From NCBI RefSeq assembly GCF_018278905.1, contig NZ_CP046600.1:2356001-2420000 (forward strand): 64,000 nucleotides of DNA, read 5' to 3'. The notes below the pieces were generated by a model. It searched no databases. It was not told the DNA's origin and saw only the letters and a program-made list of their open reading frames with translations. The DNA is from Mycobacterium spongiae. GTDB taxonomy: Bacteria > Actinomycetota > Actinomycetes > Mycobacteriales > Mycobacteriaceae. The translations under genes and the position numbers were made by a program. This document shows, one piece after another, positions 20,433 through 31,854 of the stretch (the stretch's first letter is position 1; every line of letters starts with the position of its first letter).

Positions 20433-23400
20433 TTACCCTTGCATTGTCGCCCTGGCGTTTTCGGAAGGGGTCATCGATTCGCACAGGTGATCGGCCAGAC
20501 CTCGCACTGTAGTGATGTCGGTCGAGTGGATGCGTATCCCGGTTTCCGTTTCGATGCGCGTGCGCAATTCGAGATTGCCCAGTGAGTCGAGGCCGTACTG
20601 GGATAGCGGCCGGTCGGGATCGACCGGACGCCGCAAGATCAGGCTGACCTGTTCGGCGATCAGACGCCTCAAGCGAGTTGGCCACTCGTCGGTCGGCAGC
20701 TCGGATAGTTCGGTACGGAACTTGCCGTGCTGGGATCGGCAAACAGCGGTGGATTGGAACACTTCCGCGAAGGGGCTACGCTGCGCCAGGCTGGTTAACC
20801 AGGGCGATCCGGCGACGGGGGAATAGCCGCTGTGGGTCCGGGTATGGCGCAGCAGTGTTTCGAAGGCATAGGCACCCTCGTCGGGGGTGATCATGGCGAT
20901 ATCTCCGCTGTCGGCCAAGCCGGCGCCGCGGCCGATCTCAGCCCACGCCCCCCAGGCGATCGCGGTGGCCGGAAGACCTTGTGCCCGTCGCCAGTAGGTG
21001 AAGGCATCCAGCCAGCTGTTGGCCGCGGCATATGCGCCCTGGCCCGGCGAACCCAGCAGCGCCGCCGCCGAGGAGAACGAGCAGAACCAGTCGAGGGGCG
21101 CAGATGCGGTGGCCTGGTGCAGATTCCACGCGCCATACACCTTGGGCGTCCAATCTCGCTCGATCAAATCGTCGGTGATGTTGGCCAGCGTGGCGTCTTC
21201 GACGACGGCTGCAGCGTGCAGCACACCGCGCAACGGAAGCCCAGTGGCGGTTGCGGCGCTCACCAGCCGCGCGGCGGTGTCCGGGTCCGCGATATCGCCG
21301 CACTGCACTACCACGTCCGAACCGGTAGACCTAATGAGCTCGATTGTCTCCATCACCTTTTGGTTCGGAGCCGAACGCGCGTTCAGCACGATGCGGCCAG
21401 CTCCGGTCCCGTCGTTGGCCGAGGCCATCTTTTCGGCAAGGAATAATCCGAGGCCGCCCAGACCGCCGGTGATGATGTAGGCGCCGTCGCGGCGGAAGAC
21501 CGCCGCCTGCTCGGGAGGCATCACGACCTTGCTTGTGCCCGCTTGCGGGACATCGAGGATGAGCTTGCCGGTGTGTTCGGCAGCACTCATCACTCGGATC
21601 GCGGTCGCTGCTTCGGCCAGCGAGTGGTGCGTACTCTCGGGTATCGGCAGTGCGCCATCGGCGGTCAGCCGATACACCGTGCTCACCAGCTCGCGGACTT
21701 CGTCCGGATGGGTCATCGACATCAGCCACAAGTCGAGTGCGAAAAACGTGAGGTTGCGACGGAACGGAGAGAGCCCGAGCCGAGTGTCGCCGTAGATGTC
21801 GCGCTTACCGATCTCGACGAATCGCCCGCCGAAGGTGAGTAGCTCCACTCCAGCGCGCTGGGCGGCACCGGTAAGCGAGTTGAGGACGATGTCGACGCCC
21901 ACGCCGTCGGTGTCACGGCGAATCTGCTCGGCGAATTCGGCGCTTCGCGAGTCATAGACGTGCTCAATGCCCATGTCAAACAACATCTCTCGGCGTTTCG
22001 CGCTCCCAGCGGTGGCGAAGACTTCAGCTCCCGCCCTGCGAGCGATGGCGATCGCCGCCTGGCCCACCCCACCGGTTCCTGAGTGGATCAACACCTTGTC
22101 ACCGGCTTTGATCCGAGCCAGGTGGTGCAGTCCGTACCAGGCGGTAGCCGTTGCAGTAGTCACTGCTGCTGCCTGCGCATCGGTGAGGCCGGCTGGAATC
22201 TTGGCAGCGAGGTCCGCCTCGCAGATGACAAACGTTGCCCAGCAGTTGTTGCCGGACAGGCCACCGACACGGTCGCCGACCTTGAGTTCGGTGACATCGG
22301 GGGCGACCGCGGTCACCACACCGGCGAAATCGGTACCCAGCCCGGGTGCCGGTCCGAAGCTGCGATAGCTGCCGAACACGCCGAGCACGTCAGCGAAGTT
22401 GATACTCGACGCGGTGACTGCAACCTCGATTTGCCCTGGTCCGGGCGGAACCCGTTTGAATGCAACGGATTCCAGTGTTTGAAGGTCACCGCGAGCGCGA
22501 ATCTGCAAGCGCATCCCGTCGCAATCATGTGTGACGACTGCGGTGGGTCGTTCTTCGGGTCTCAGCGGGGCTGGGCGCAAGCGTGCCGCATACCACTCAT
22601 CGTTGCGCCAGGCCGTCTCATCTTCGCTTGACCGGCTCAGGAGTTGCTGCGTCAGCTGGTCGGCCTTGGTCACCGCGTCGATGTCGACGTGGCTGGTCCG
22701 CAGGTGTGGATGTTCGGCGCCGATCACGCGCAACAGACCACGCAACCCGGCCTGCTCGAGATTGAGGCGGTCGTCGGGCAGTACTGGCTGAGCATCTCTG
22801 GTTACCACGTACAGGCGCGGCGTGCTGCCTGGGACATCGGTCAGCTCGCGGGTGATGCGCACCAGATGCTGCACGCAATCGCTGGTCAAAATGCCGGGGC
22901 GCGCGGCCTCGGCGTCTGGGGTCTTCGGCCCGATCATGACGACCACGCCTGCCCACGGGCGGGCATCGAGCTGGCTACGAAACCGGTTGCCGTGGCCGTC
23001 GGAACGAGCCGCATGGTCGCCGGGCGAAGGCCAGCGCGTGGTGACGCATTCCGCACCATGTCGTGTCAACGCATCGGCCAATTCCGTCGCCAGCGGCTCC
23101 TCGCGGTCGACGAGGAGCAGCCAGGGGCCGGCTGCTTGCGCGTCCGGGTCCGGATCCGGTAGTTCTCGGCGTTGCCAGTCGATAGTCAACAGTCGGTCGC
23201 CCAGCAGGCGATCTTGGTCGGCTCTCTCGGAACGGCCCGTGCCCATCAGCAAGCCGCGGACGATCAGCACCACGGTTCCGTTCTCGTCGGTGACATCGAT
23301 GTCGGCCTCGACGTTCGTGCCGCAGGCCGTCACCGTGGTCCGGCAGTAGCGCGCATTGCGAGTGGGCGCGTAGGTGCGCAATTGGCGCACACCCAAGGGG

Positions 23401-26400
23401 AGCAACAAGCCGCCGTAGGCCACGCCGCCCACCTCGTGGACGGCCGGGTGAGCTGCTACCGACTGGAAACACGCGTCCAGCAGCGCTGGGTGTACGTGGT
23501 AGCCGGTTTGGTGGGCTCGGATCGCACCTGGCAACGCGACCTCCGCCAGCACGGCGTCGATTGCTCCTTCCGGTGTGTAGGCTGCGGCCAGGCCGGTGAA
23601 CGCCGAACCGAACTGAACACCGCGCGCATCGAACCACTCTCGAAGTTCGTTGCCGTCGAGGCGATATCCATGGGCCGTCAGAAGTGCGTCGATATCATGC
23701 GCGGGAGGGTGGTCGGTGTCGTCGCATGCGCATAGCTCCGCGGTGGCCCGTCGTACCTTTTCGCCGTGCTGCAGGGTCTCCACGTCGAAAGTGGCGAGAC
23801 CAGCAGCCCGCACCGAAGCGACGGCTCCGACGGGAGTTTCGTCGTCCAGCAACAGCATCTGCTCGAAGCGGATGTTGCGGACTTCGGATTGCTCGCCGAA
23901 TACGGTGCGGGCGGCGGCCAGCGCCATCTCGCAATAAGCGGCCCCCGGCAGCGCGGCTACCGCGTGAATCCGATGGTCAGCCAACCACGGCTGGGTGGCG
24001 GTGCCGACATCGGTCTTCCACGCGTGCCGCTCCGGATCTTCCATAAGCTGCACGTGTGAGCCCAATAGTGGGTGCACCGCAACGGTATTGGCGGCCGTGT
24101 GGTGACTGACGCCGTGAGATTCCAGCATTAGGCGGCGGTTTGACCAAACCGGCAGCGGCGCGTCGACCAGGTGTCCGCCGGGATACAGCGCCGAGAAGTC
24201 GATCGCGGCACCCGCGCAGTGCACCTCGGCCACCAGCCCGCGCAAACCGTATGGCAACCGTTGCTCGCGCCGCATTCCAGCCAGCGCCGCGACTGGGATG
24301 TCGAGGCTCGCCCCGGTCTGCATGACGGCGCGGGTCAGCAGGGGATGGGGAGACAGCTCGCCCAGCACCCGAAAGCCGTCTTCAAGCGCCGCGCGCACCG
24401 CGGCGGAGAACCGCACCGCGTGGCGGAGGTTGTCAACCCAATACCGGGCGTCGCAGACAAGCCGTTCGCGCGGGTCGAACGAGGTCGCCGAGTAGTAGGG
24501 AACTTGCGGTGTCATCGGGGTGATGTCGGCTAGCACCTGGGACAATTCATCGAGAATCGGCTCGACCTGCGGGGTGTGCGATGCCACCTCCACAGCGACC
24601 TCGCGGGCCATCACCTCACGTTGCTCCCATGCCGAGACGAGGTCGCGCACGGTCCGGGTCGCCCCACCGATCACGGTGGACTGCGGAGAGGCCACGACGG
24701 CAATCACGACATCTTTGACCCCGCGGCTCGCCAGCTCCTCGCGCACTTGCTGGGCCGGTAGTTCCACCGCGGCCATTGCGCCGATACCTGCGATCCGGGT
24801 GCATAGGCGGGAGCGGCGACAGATGACGCGCGCACCGTCTTCTGGCGACAGCGCGCCCGCCACGACGGCCGCCGCCACTTCGCCCAGTGAATGGCCGACG
24901 ACCGCGCCCGGCGTAACGCCGTAGGACTTCATGGTGGCCGCCAACGCGACCTGCATCGCGAACAGTGTGGGCTGGATTCGGTCGATCCCGATTACGGTCT
25001 GCGGTGCTGTCATCGCCTCCGTGACCGAGAAACCGGATTCTTTCGCGATCGCGGGCTCGATGCCGGCAACGGTCGCGGCAAATACGGGCTCCGTGGCCAG
25101 CAAGTCCGCCCCCATGCCCGCCCACTGGGAGCCCTGTCCGGAGAAGATCCACACTGGTCCGCGATCATTCCGGTCGACTGCGGCCGGGAATGGCGTGTCA
25201 CCGTCGGCAACGTCGCGTAGCCGCTGGATCAACTCCGTGCGGCCCGTCGCAATCACCGCGCTGCGCACCGGTCGGTGCCCGCGGCGGCGTGCCAGCGTGT
25301 AGGCCAGATCCGACAGTTGCACGGGGTCGCTGCCGGCGGGCTTGTCGACCCAGTCGGCTAGCCGGCCCGCGGTCTGGCGCAACGCCTCGGCCGAGGTAGC
25401 AGACAGCACGAACAGCTGGGGGCCGGCCGTCCGATGCGGGGCGGCCCCGTTGGGTGTGGTTGCGGGTTCCGGGGCCTGTTCGAGAACGGCGTGCACATTG
25501 CTTCCCGACATGCCGTACGACGACACCGCGGCACGGCGCAGCTCTCGACCGTCCCTCGGCCACGATGTAATCTGCTGCGGCACAAAGAGTCCGGTCTCGA
25601 TCGCAGCGAGTTCATCGGGCAGCCGGGTGAAGTGCACCATTGGCGGCACCACCCCGTGCTGCAACGACAAGACCGCTTTGATGAGCCCCACCGCCCCGGC
25701 TGCGGCTTCGGTGTGCCCGAGATTGCTCTTGGCCGACCCGAGTGCGCATCGTTTCCCGCCTGCGCCGTAGACCTGTGCCAGGCTTCCGAATTCGTTGGGG
25801 TCGCCAACCGGGGTACCGGTGCCGTGCGCCTCGACCATGCCGACGGTGTCGGGGTCCACTCCGGCGGCCGCCAATGCCGCCCGGTAGGCGGCAACCTGTG
25901 CATCCAGGGATGGGGCGGTAATGGTTTCGGTGCGACCGTCTTGATTTGTTGCGGTGCCCCGCAACACGGCAAGTATCCGGTCGCCATCCGCGAGTGCGTC
26001 GGAGAGCCTCTTGAGAACGACGATGGCGCAGCCCTCGGACCGTACGAAGCCGTCGGCGCCGGCGTCGAATGGACGGCAGCGTCCGGTCGGGGAGAGCATG
26101 CCCAGCCCGGATGCGGACGCGAACATCTGCGGTTCCAGCATGACCATGCACCCGCCGGCCAAGGCCAGGTTGCTTTCTCGCTCATGCAGGCTGCGGCATG
26201 CCAGGTGCACGGCTAGCAGACTCGACGAGCATGCCGTGTCCACCGTGATGGACGGACCGCGCAGCCCCAGGGCATACGACACTCGCCCGGAAGCCATGCT
26301 GAAAGCGGTGCCGGTGAACCCGTAGGCGTCGCCCAGAGCGCCGGCCGCGTTGGTGACATGGGCGTAGTCGTCGTGGCACATACCCACGAAGGCGCCGGTC

Positions 26401-26762
26401 AGTGAGTTGGCCAGGGATTGTGGCGCCAGACCGGCGTGCTCCGCGGCCTCCCACGCGGTCTGCAATAGCAAACGGTGCTGTGGATCGATCGCGGTTGCTT
26501 CCCGCTCGCTGATGCCGAAGAACTCGGGATCAAACCCGGACACGTCGTCCAGGAAGCCACCCCACCGCGACACCGACCGACCGGGCACACCCGAGTCGGG
26601 GTCGTAGTACTCGTCGGCATCCCACCGGTCGGGGGGAATGTCCGTGATCAGGTCTTTGCCGGCTAGCAATGCCTCCCAGAGCCGCTCGGGGGAGTCAATG
26701 CCTGTGGGAAGGTGGCACGCCATGCCGACGACGGCGACCGGAGTGACACGTGGTTGATCCAC
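20433..26762 (-). CDS. pks5: MAS-like polyketide synthase Pks5
   Basis: A complete 2109-residue reducing type I synthase with KS (VDTACSSS near 178), AT ([12 protein letters not shown]), DH ([10 protein letters not shown]), ER (SGTGGVGQ), KR (ITGGLGGLG) and ACP (YGLDSLGN) domains. It is the most divergent of the three complete synthases here. By position, next to papA4 and divergent from fadD24, it is the counterpart of M. tuberculosis pks5. The start is the GTG with first base 26762, preceded by a GAGAGG site; an upstream ATG at 26819 would add 19 residues but is not conserved. Note DH His-x-x-x-Ala in place of His-x-x-x-Gly (HRIHA), a small deviation from the HxxxGxxxxP motif. The product is expected to be a methyl-branched acyl chain for lipooligosaccharide-type lipids. 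Confidence 0.93.
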   Translation of the reverse strand: MDQPRVTPVAVVGMACHLPTGIDSPERLWEALLAGKDLITDIPPDRWDADEYYDPDSGVPGRSVSRWGGFLDDVSGFDPEFFGISEREATAIDPQHRLLLQTAWEAAEHAGLAPQSLANSLTGAFVGMCHDDYAHVTNAAGALGDAYGFTGTAFSMASGRVSYALGLRGPSITVDTACSSSLLAVHLACRSLHERESNLALAGGCMVMLEPQMFASASGLGMLSPTGRCRPFDAGADGFVRSEGCAIVVLKRLSDALADGDRILAVLRGTATNQDGRTETITAPSLDAQVAAYRAALAAAGVDPDTVGMVEAHGTGTPVGDPNEFGSLAQVYGAGGKRCALGSAKSNLGHTEAAAGAVGLIKAVLSLQHGVVPPMVHFTRLPDELAAIETGLFVPQQITSWPRDGRELRRAAVSSYGMSGSNVHAVLEQAPEPATTPNGAAPHRTAGPQLFVLSATSAEALRQTAGRLADWVDKPAGSDPVQLSDLAYTLARRRGHRPVRSAVIATGRTELIQRLRDVADGDTPFPAAVDRNDRGPVWIFSGQGSQWAGMGADLLATEPVFAATVAGIEPAIAKESGFSVTEAMTAPQTVIGIDRIQPTLFAMQVALAATMKSYGVTPGAVVGHSLGEVAAAVVAGALSPEDGARVICRRSRLCTRIAGIGAMAAVELPAQQVREELASRGVKDVVIAVVASPQSTVIGGATRTVRDLVSAWEQREVMAREVAVEVASHTPQVEPILDELSQVLADITPMTPQVPYYSATSFDPRERLVCDARYWVDNLRHAVRFSAAVRAALEDGFRVLGELSPHPLLTRAVMQTGASLDIPVAALAGMRREQRLPYGLRGLVAEVHCAGAAIDFSALYPGGHLVDAPLPVWSNRRLMLESHGVSHHTAANTVAVHPLLGSHVQLMEDPERHAWKTDVGTATQPWLADHRIHAVAALPGAAYCEMALAAARTVFGEQSEVRNIRFEQMLLLDDETPVGAVASVRAAGLATFDVETLQHGEKVRRATAELCACDDTDHPPAHDIDALLTAHGYRLDGNELREWFDARGVQFGSAFTGLAAAYTPEGAIDAVLAEVALPGAIRAHQTGYHVHPALLDACFQSVAAHPAVHEVGGVAYGGLLLPLGVRQLRTYAPTRNARYCRTTVTACGTNVEADIDVTDENGTVVLIVRGLLMGTGRSERADQDRLLGDRLLTIDWQRRELPDPDPDAQAAGPWLLLVDREEPLATELADALTRHGAECVTTRWPSPGDHAARSDGHGNRFRSQLDARPWAGVVVMIGPKTPDAEAARPGILTSDCVQHLVRITRELTDVPGSTPRLYVVTRDAQPVLPDDRLNLEQAGLRGLLRVIGAEHPHLRTSHVDIDAVTKADQLTQQLLSRSSEDETAWRNDEWYAARLRPAPLRPEERPTAVVTHDCDGMRLQIRARGDLQTLESVAFKRVPPGPGQIEVAVTASSINFADVLGVFGSYRSFGPAPGLGTDFAGVVTAVAPDVTELKVGDRVGGLSGNNCWATFVICEADLAAKIPAGLTDAQAAAVTTATATAWYGLHHLARIKAGDKVLIHSGTGGVGQAAIAIARRAGAEVFATAGSAKRREMLFDMGIEHVYDSRSAEFAEQIRRDTDGVGVDIVLNSLTGAAQRAGVELLTFGGRFVEIGKRDIYGDTRLGLSPFRRNLTFFALDLWLMSMTHPDEVRELVSTVYRLTADGALPIPESTHHSLAEAATAIRVMSAAEHTGKLILDVPQAGTSKVVMPPEQAAVFRRDGAYIITGGLGGLGLFLAEKMASANDGTGAGRIVLNARSAPNQKVMETIELIRSTGSDVVVQCGDIADPDTAARLVSAATATGLPLRGVLHAAAVVEDATLANITDDLIERDWTPKVYGAWNLHQATASAPLDWFCSFSSAAALLGSPGQGAYAAANSWLDAFTYWRRAQGLPATAIAWGAWAEIGRGAGLADSGDIAMITPDEGAYAFETLLRHTRTHSGYSPVAGSPWLTSLAQRSPFAEVFQSTAVCRSQHGKFRTELSELPTDEWPTRLRRLIAEQVSLILRRPVDPDRPLSQYGLDSLGNLELRTRIETETGIRIHSTDITTVRGLADHLCESMTPSENARATMQG

Positions 26763-26940
26763 CGTCGTCCGCCTCTCTTTCGGTGCTTGAGGGGAGACTT
26801 TGCGAACGCCGCGGGGCAATCGCGTCCAGAATCCCTTCCAGCACTAACTCACGACGTCATCCTTCCTGTTCAGGACCGTCCGGCCGGGGAGCAACGCGCC
26901 GATGTGTTGCCGTTGATTTTCTCCGTTCGAGCTGGCGCCC
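26763..26940. promoter_or_regulatory. Divergent pks5 / fadD24 promoter region
   Basis: This 178-bp gap between divergent starts must hold both promoters. It does not contain the 30-bp element shared by the other three pks genes. No strong palindrome was noticed. Confidence 0.4.
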
Positions 26941-28764
26941 GTGACCGTGATCTTGCCTGGCTGGTCAACGGGAGCCGCGCCGGCGGCCAAACAGGTAGTG
27001 TTGCTGGACGTGGCCGGCTCTTCCATTCCCACTGTGCTGCGCGAGCGCGCCAGCCTGAATCCCAACGATGCGGCTATGAGCTACATCGACTACGAGCAAG
27101 ATTGGGACGGCGTTGTCGAGACCCTGACGTGGTCGCAGTTGTACCGGCGGACGCTCAACGTCGCCGCGCAGCTCAGTGCCGTCGGGTCCACCGGTGATCG
27201 GGCAGTGATACTCGCACCACAGGGACTTGAATACATCGTCGGATTTCTCGGCGCGTTGCAGGCCGGACGTATCGCGGTTCCGCTGTCGGTTCCCTCTGGT
27301 GGCGCGCACGACGAGCGGACGATTTCGGTGCTCACCGACACTTCGCCGGCCGTCGTGATGACGACGTCGTCCGTTGTCGACAATGTCATTGAGTATGCGC
27401 ATCCGCAGCCGGGAAAAGCCGCACCAGCAATCATGGAACTGGATTTGCTGGACTTAGATTCTCGGCAGCGATCCCGGGGCCCGGGCACTCGCTCCACGGC
27501 CAGCGAGCAGCCGGAAACGCAGTACTTGCAGTACACGTCGGGATCCACCCGTACGCCGGCCGGGGTCGCGGTCTCGAGCCCCAATGTCTTCGCCAATTTT
27601 GCGCAGATCATCTCCGACTTGTTTGCGCCCCAGGGGGGAGTCGTCCCACCGGACCTCACGGTGGTGTCCTGGCTGCCGCTCTACCACGACATGGGTCTAT
27701 TGATGGGGATGATCATGCCGATTCTGGCGGGCATCCCCACCGTGCTCACGAGCCCGGCGGGATTCCTGGCGCGGCCGGCCCGATGGATGCAATTGTTGGC
27801 ACGCAACGGTTGCACACTTTCGGCAGGCCCGAACTTCGCTTTCGAAGTGGCGGTGCGTAAGACGGCAGACGACGACATGGCCGGGCTTGATCTCGGGGGG
27901 GTGCACAGCATCCTCAACGGAAGTGAGCGGGTGCAGGCCGCCACTGTCAAACGATTCATTGACCGGTTCGCCCCCTTTAACTTTCCCCCGGATGCGATGC
28001 GCCCCGCCTATGGCATGGCAGAAGCGACGGTGTACATAGCGCTTCGGAGTACCGGTGAGCCACCCAAAATCGGTTACTTCGACGCGGAGAAGCTCACTGC
28101 CGGGCAGGCGAGCCCGTGCACAGACGGCAGCGGCACGCCGCTGGTCAGCTACGGCGAACCGACGTCACAGCTGGTGCGCATCGTCGATCCCGAGACGAAC
28201 GCCGAGTGCCCTGGTGGAACGGTCGGCGAGATCTGGGTGCAGGGAGACCACGTCGCGTCTGGATATTGGCAGAAATCTGAAGAGACCAAGCGCACGTTCG
28301 GCGCAAAGATTGTCAACCCGTTGGCGGGTACACCCGAAGGTCCATGGCTGCGAACCGGAGACTCGGGATTCTTCCACGAGGGCGAGCTGTTCATCATCGG
28401 CCGCCTGAAGGACCTGTTGATCATCTATGGGCGCAACCACTCTCCGGACGACATCGAGTCGACCATCCAGGAGATCACCGGAGGACGCTGCGCGGCAATC
28501 GGGGTCCCGGATGCTGGCGCTGAGAAGCTCGTCGCGATAGTCGAGGTCAAGAAACGGGGCGACTCCGACGAGCAGGTGCTCGATAGGCTGCGGGAAATCA
28601 AGCGTGACGTCAACGCGGCGATCTATGAATCGCACGGGCTGAGCGCGGCCGATCTCGTTCTGGTATCACCGGGATCGATTCCGATCACCACCAGCGGCAA
28701 GATCCGACGTGCGCAGTGTGTCGAGCTGTACCGACAACGCGAGTTCACGCGGTTGGACGCCTAG
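26941..28764 (+). CDS. fadD24: Fatty acyl-AMP ligase FadD24
   Basis: A 607-residue adenylate-forming enzyme of the FAAL branch. It activates a fatty acid as acyl-AMP and hands it to a partner polyketide synthase rather than to CoA. The P-loop is [11 protein letters not shown] from Y198. Later motifs include the YGMAEATV block, the WLRTGDSGF block and [15 protein letters not shown] sequence near the C-terminus (here [20 protein letters not shown]). Protein identity and position next to pks5 match M. tuberculosis FadD24. The start is GTG at 26941; a second in-frame GTG at 26947 is possible and neither has a strong ribosome site. It probably supplies the starter acyl chain to one or more of the nearby Pks5-type synthases. 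Confidence 0.92.
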   Translation: MTVILPGWSTGAAPAAKQVVLLDVAGSSIPTVLRERASLNPNDAAMSYIDYEQDWDGVVETLTWSQLYRRTLNVAAQLSAVGSTGDRAVILAPQGLEYIVGFLGALQAGRIAVPLSVPSGGAHDERTISVLTDTSPAVVMTTSSVVDNVIEYAHPQPGKAAPAIMELDLLDLDSRQRSRGPGTRSTASEQPETQYLQYTSGSTRTPAGVAVSSPNVFANFAQIISDLFAPQGGVVPPDLTVVSWLPLYHDMGLLMGMIMPILAGIPTVLTSPAGFLARPARWMQLLARNGCTLSAGPNFAFEVAVRKTADDDMAGLDLGGVHSILNGSERVQAATVKRFIDRFAPFNFPPDAMRPAYGMAEATVYIALRSTGEPPKIGYFDAEKLTAGQASPCTDGSGTPLVSYGEPTSQLVRIVDPETNAECPGGTVGEIWVQGDHVASGYWQKSEETKRTFGAKIVNPLAGTPEGPWLRTGDSGFFHEGELFIIGRLKDLLIIYGRNHSPDDIESTIQEITGGRCAAIGVPDAGAEKLVAIVEVKKRGDSDEQVLDRLREIKRDVNAAIYESHGLSAADLVLVSPGSIPITTSGKIRRAQCVELYRQREFTRLDA

Positions 28765-28781
28765 CAGCACGCGGCTCACGA

Positions 28782-28795
28782 GGTGGGCGCCCACC
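28782..28795. terminator. Possible hairpin after fadD24
   Basis: GGTGGGCGCCCACC is a perfect 14-bp palindrome starting 18 bp after the fadD24 stop. It can fold as a 5-bp GC stem with a 4-base loop. There is no T-run after it, so terminator function is uncertain. Confidence 0.3.
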
Positions 28796-28973
28796 AATCT
28801 TCGACGCTACCGACCACAACAATCGAAGTGTCGTCGAACGCGGATTCAACATCACATAACAATGGCGCGGGTTAGCCACCCGACACTGAGGAGACACGCC
28901 CTAGGTGGTTGTGGCCTTGATGAGGTCGCCGCCCACCGCCATGGTGCTGGGCTGGTGGGCGTCGACATGCGTC

Positions 28974-29165
28974 TTACCGGATAGGCGAGCGTAGCCGTGA
29001 ATCCTCTGAATCCGGATCGCTCTGCACGCTGGCGCCGTCGTACCGGACGTGGGTTCGCGAGTTCTCCGCTGGTGACTGTGCGACCGCGGTTCCGGCGCCT
29101 AGAACGCCGAGGCTGGCAATGGCGGCGCCGACAGTGACAAGTTTCCAGGCTGATGGTCTTTTCAC
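28974..29165 (-). CDS. Small predicted secreted protein
   Basis: A 63-residue protein with a clear signal peptide: basic start (KRPSAWK), a hydrophobic stretch of about 20 residues (LVTVGAAIASLGVLGAGTA) and a likely cleavage site AVA|QS near residue 29. The mature peptide of about 34 residues is polar and charged, without cysteines or repeats. The GTG start has AGGAG five bases upstream. It is isolated, antisense to fadD24 and the CMD gene on either side. I do not recognise the family, and no function can be given. The ribosome site and textbook signal sequence are the reasons to believe it is real. Confidence 0.6.
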   Translation of the reverse strand: MKRPSAWKLVTVGAAIASLGVLGAGTAVAQSPAENSRTHVRYDGASVQSDPDSEDSRLRSPIR

Positions 29166-29626
29166 GGTTGCTCCTGTCGTGTGCGAGAGGGCGTATTCCG
29201 CTCTCGTGTTCAGGTTGCCCAGGCAACGTGAAACCTCAAGGAGCCGAAGATGAGCGGCCTCTCACTTTTCTGGCTTAGGGGACACGTCCTAGGATCGGGC
29301 GGTCGCACATCATCTCAGCCGGCTGGGCTACCGGCTGGGCAACCCGCGCAGCGTCGCCATTTGCTACCCGAAGAAGCCTGACTGGCCGTCCCCGGCACCG
29401 GGGGCTAGGCGTTGAGCGAAGGTTGGGCAAAGCTGCGCGTTCCGTTTGTTCTACGAGTACACGTCGCTGGTGCGTTCCGAGCCACCCGGGACGTACCCGG
29501 GGACCCACCCGTGCGGCAGGGCCGCAAGGCTGCTTTGCCGCCGCGTCCGCCGAAGCGGCGGAGATGTGCTGACTACCATGGCGGTGACCGCGACGGTGTC
29601 CCGCCCACCCATGGAGTGCTCACACC
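29166..29626. other. Intergenic region, nothing recognised
   Basis: These 461 bp contain the promoter of the small secreted protein on the left and of the CMD-family gene on the right. In M. tuberculosis the adh gene (Rv1530) lies in this interval; I found no trace of an alcohol dehydrogenase here. Confidence 0.4.
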
Positions 29627-30220
29627 ATGACCCCACCGATGAATCCGGCCCGAGTGCCCTTATTGCCGATAGGCGAAGCCAAGGCGGCCGCCGACGAAGC
29701 GGGCGTACCTGACTACATGGCAGAGCTCAGCATCTTTCAGGCGCTGTTGAACCATCCTCGGCTAGCGCGTGTCTTCAACGACCTGCTCGCGAGCATGCTG
29801 TGGCATGGTGCCCTCGATCCGAGGCTGCGCGAGTTGGTGATCATGCGGATCGGTTGGCTTACTGCCTGCGACTACGAATGGACCCAGCACTGGCGTGTGG
29901 CGTCAGGACTCGGGGTGGCGGCCGACGATCTGCTCGGCGTGCGGGATTGGCGGGCGTACGACGGGTTCGGTCCCACCGAGCGGGCCGTGCTGGCGGCCAC
30001 CGACGACGTGGTGCGTGACGGATCGGTGAGTGCCGAGAGCTGGGCCGCCTGTGAGCGCGAGCTGCAGAGCGATAGCACCGTCCTCATCGAGCTCGTCACC
30101 GCGATAGGCGCGTGGCGGATGGTTGCTTCGCTGCTCCACAGCCTCCAAGTTCCGTTGGAAGAGGGTGTGTCGAGTTGGCCGCCCGACGGTAGATCGCCCG
30201 GATCTCAGACGATCCGGTAA
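29627..30220 (+). CDS. Carboxymuconolactone decarboxylase (AhpD-like) family protein
   Basis: A 197-residue protein corresponding to Rv1531. It has the CMD-family helical core (LRELVIMRIGWLTACDYEWTQH), where family members often carry a CxxC redox pair. Here only one Cys (ACDYEW) is present at that place, so AhpD-type peroxidase-reductant activity is doubtful. The ATG at 29627 is preceded by GGAG about 10 nt upstream; a second in-frame ATG at 29639 is possible. It is convergent with the following thioesterase-like gene, whose stop lies inside this gene's last codons. The substrate is unknown. Confidence 0.8.
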   Translation: MTPPMNPARVPLLPIGEAKAAADEAGVPDYMAELSIFQALLNHPRLARVFNDLLASMLWHGALDPRLRELVIMRIGWLTACDYEWTQHWRVASGLGVAADDLLGVRDWRAYDGFGPTERAVLAATDDVVRDGSVSAESWAACERELQSDSTVLIELVTAIGAWRMVASLLHSLQVPLEEGVSSWPPDGRSPGSQTIR

Positions 30221-30651
30221 GTCTGAACCGCGTGGGCAACGACGTTGCCGCCAGGATCGGTCGCGGTGATTTCGGTGAACGTCAGCTCTTTGCGCCGTCG
30301 CGCGGTGCGCGCATGGCACAGCAGGTCGCAGCGCTTGGCGGCACCGGTGTACTGGATGCTCATTGCCACCGTCGAGGCGCGCATGCCCTTGCCGAAGTCA
30401 TGGTTTGACCAGGCGGCCGCGGCTCCGGCCGTGTCCATGACCGATGCGATCACCCCACCGTGAAAGTAGATGCCGTCGTTGGTGAGGTCGTCTCGGAACG
30501 GCAGCCGGAGTGTGACGTCGTCGGGCTCGTAGCGTTCGAACACGATCCCAAGCCCGCCGATGTACGGCGTCTTTTGCATCAGGTCGCGCACTGCCTGGCG
30601 CCGCTCGTGTTGCTGCTGAGCGGACAAGGAGGCGGTCGATGGCTCAGACAT
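30205..30651 (-). CDS. PaaI-type hotdog-fold thioesterase
   Basis: A 148-residue protein of the acyl-CoA thioesterase PaaI class, matching Rv1532c in place and size. The hotdog signature DGIYFHGGVIASVMDTAGAAAA holds the conserved HGG and the acidic residue of the active site. I use the ATG at 30651 (MSEPSTAS) rather than an upstream ATG at 30690 because the upstream choice would run across the palindrome that separates it from the divergent dioxygenase gene. Probable role: hydrolysis of acyl-CoA esters. The 3' end overlaps the convergent CMD gene by 16 bp. Confidence 0.8.
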   Translation of the reverse strand: MSEPSTASLSAQQQHERRQAVRDLMQKTPYIGGLGIVFERYEPDDVTLRLPFRDDLTNDGIYFHGGVIASVMDTAGAAAAWSNHDFGKGMRASTVAMSIQYTGAAKRCDLLCHARTARRRKELTFTEITATDPGGNVVAHAVQTYRIV

Positions 30652-30672
30652 GGCAGGTAGACTACCGTATTC

Positions 30673-30688
30673 GATTGACATATCAATC
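30673..30688. promoter_or_regulatory. Palindromic site between divergent genes
   Basis: GATTGACATATCAATC has perfect 6-bp arms (GATTGA/TCAATC) around CATA. It sits midway between the divergent starts at 30651 and 30711. It is a plausible operator for the TetR regulator encoded at 31855, the last gene of the rightward unit. Confidence 0.45.
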
Positions 30689-30710
30689 AATAGCTCATAG
30701 CGTCATCACA

Positions 30711-31847
30711 ATGCGAACCAGAGTCGCTGAGATGCTTGGCGTTGAGTTCCCTATCTGCGCTTTCAGTCATTGCCGCGACGTTGTGGCCGCTGTCTCCAAC
30801 GCAGGCGGATTCGGCATCCTGGGCGCGGTCGCGCACGGCCCCAAGCGCCTGGAGAACGAGCTGACCTGGATCGAAGAGCAGACGGGCGGCAAGCCTTATG
30901 GGGTCGACCTGCTGTTGCCCCCCAAGTACGTCGGCGCCGAGCAGGGGGGGATCGACGCACGCCAGGTCGCCGAATTGCTGCCCGAAGATCACCGCGCATT
31001 CGTCGACGACATCTTGGTCCGCTACGGGATCGCCCAACCTGCCGAGGGGCAGTCACCGTCTATGCCGGGATCCGGGGGCGGGCTCAATGTCTCCCCGAAG
31101 GGTTATGAGCCGCTGCTCGATGTGGCCTTCGCTCACGACATCCGGCTCATTGCCAGCGCACTCGGGCCGCCTCCGCCCGACCTTGTGGAACGAGCGCACG
31201 GTCACGATGTGCTGGTCGCTGCCCTGGCCGGCACCACCCATCACGCACGCCGGCACGCGGCCGCGGGCGTCGACCTGATCGTCGCCCAGGGCACGGAGGC
31301 CGGGGGTCATACCGGCGAAGTCGCCACCATGGTTCTGGTTCCCGAAGTCGTCGACGCGGTCGCGCCGACGCCCGTTTTGGCCGCGGGTGGGATCGCTCGC
31401 GGCCGCCAGATCGCTGCGGCCCTGGCCTTGGGTGCCGAAGGCGTGTGGTGCGGCTCCGTGTGGCTGACCACCGAGGAAGCCGAGACGCCCCCAGTGGTCA
31501 AGGACAAGTTCCTGGCCGCCAGCTCCTCGGATACGGTGCGGTCCCGGTCTATGACTGGCAAACCGGCACGGATGCTCCATACGGCCTGGACCGACGAGTG
31601 GGACCGACCGGATAGCCCAGAGCCCCTTGGCATGCCGCTGCAAACGGCCCTGATCGCTGAGCCGCAAGTACGGATCAACCAGGCCGCCAGTCATCCGGGC
31701 GCGAAGGCTGGTGAGCTGGCCACCTACTTCGTCGGCCAAGTGGTCGGTTCGCTCGACCGGGTTCGGCCAACGCGCTCGGTCGTGCTTGACATGGTCGAGG
31801 AATTCATCGACACCATCGGGCAACTCGAGGCCCTCGTTGAGAGGTGA
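30711..31847 (+). CDS. Nitronate monooxygenase / 2-nitropropane dioxygenase family protein
   Basis: A 378-residue FMN-dependent TIM-barrel enzyme matching Rv1533. Family motifs: N-terminal PICAFSHCRDVVAAVSNAGG, then VDLIVAQGTEAGGHTG (substrate and FMN site with the conserved His), and the phosphate-binding LAAGGIARGRQIAAALALGAEGVWCGS. Such enzymes oxidise nitronates, or reduce enoyl-acyl chains in FabK-like relatives. The in-frame upstream ATG at 30639 would extend into the divergent gene and is not favoured. A TetR regulator starts 7 bp after the stop, so the two form an operon. The physiological substrate is not known. Confidence 0.88.
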   Translation: MRTRVAEMLGVEFPICAFSHCRDVVAAVSNAGGFGILGAVAHGPKRLENELTWIEEQTGGKPYGVDLLLPPKYVGAEQGGIDARQVAELLPEDHRAFVDDILVRYGIAQPAEGQSPSMPGSGGGLNVSPKGYEPLLDVAFAHDIRLIASALGPPPPDLVERAHGHDVLVAALAGTTHHARRHAAAGVDLIVAQGTEAGGHTGEVATMVLVPEVVDAVAPTPVLAAGGIARGRQIAAALALGAEGVWCGSVWLTTEEAETPPVVKDKFLAASSSDTVRSRSMTGKPARMLHTAWTDEWDRPDSPEPLGMPLQTALIAEPQVRINQAASHPGAKAGELATYFVGQVVGSLDRVRPTRSVVLDMVEEFIDTIGQLEALVER

Positions 31848-31854
31848 CGCCAAG

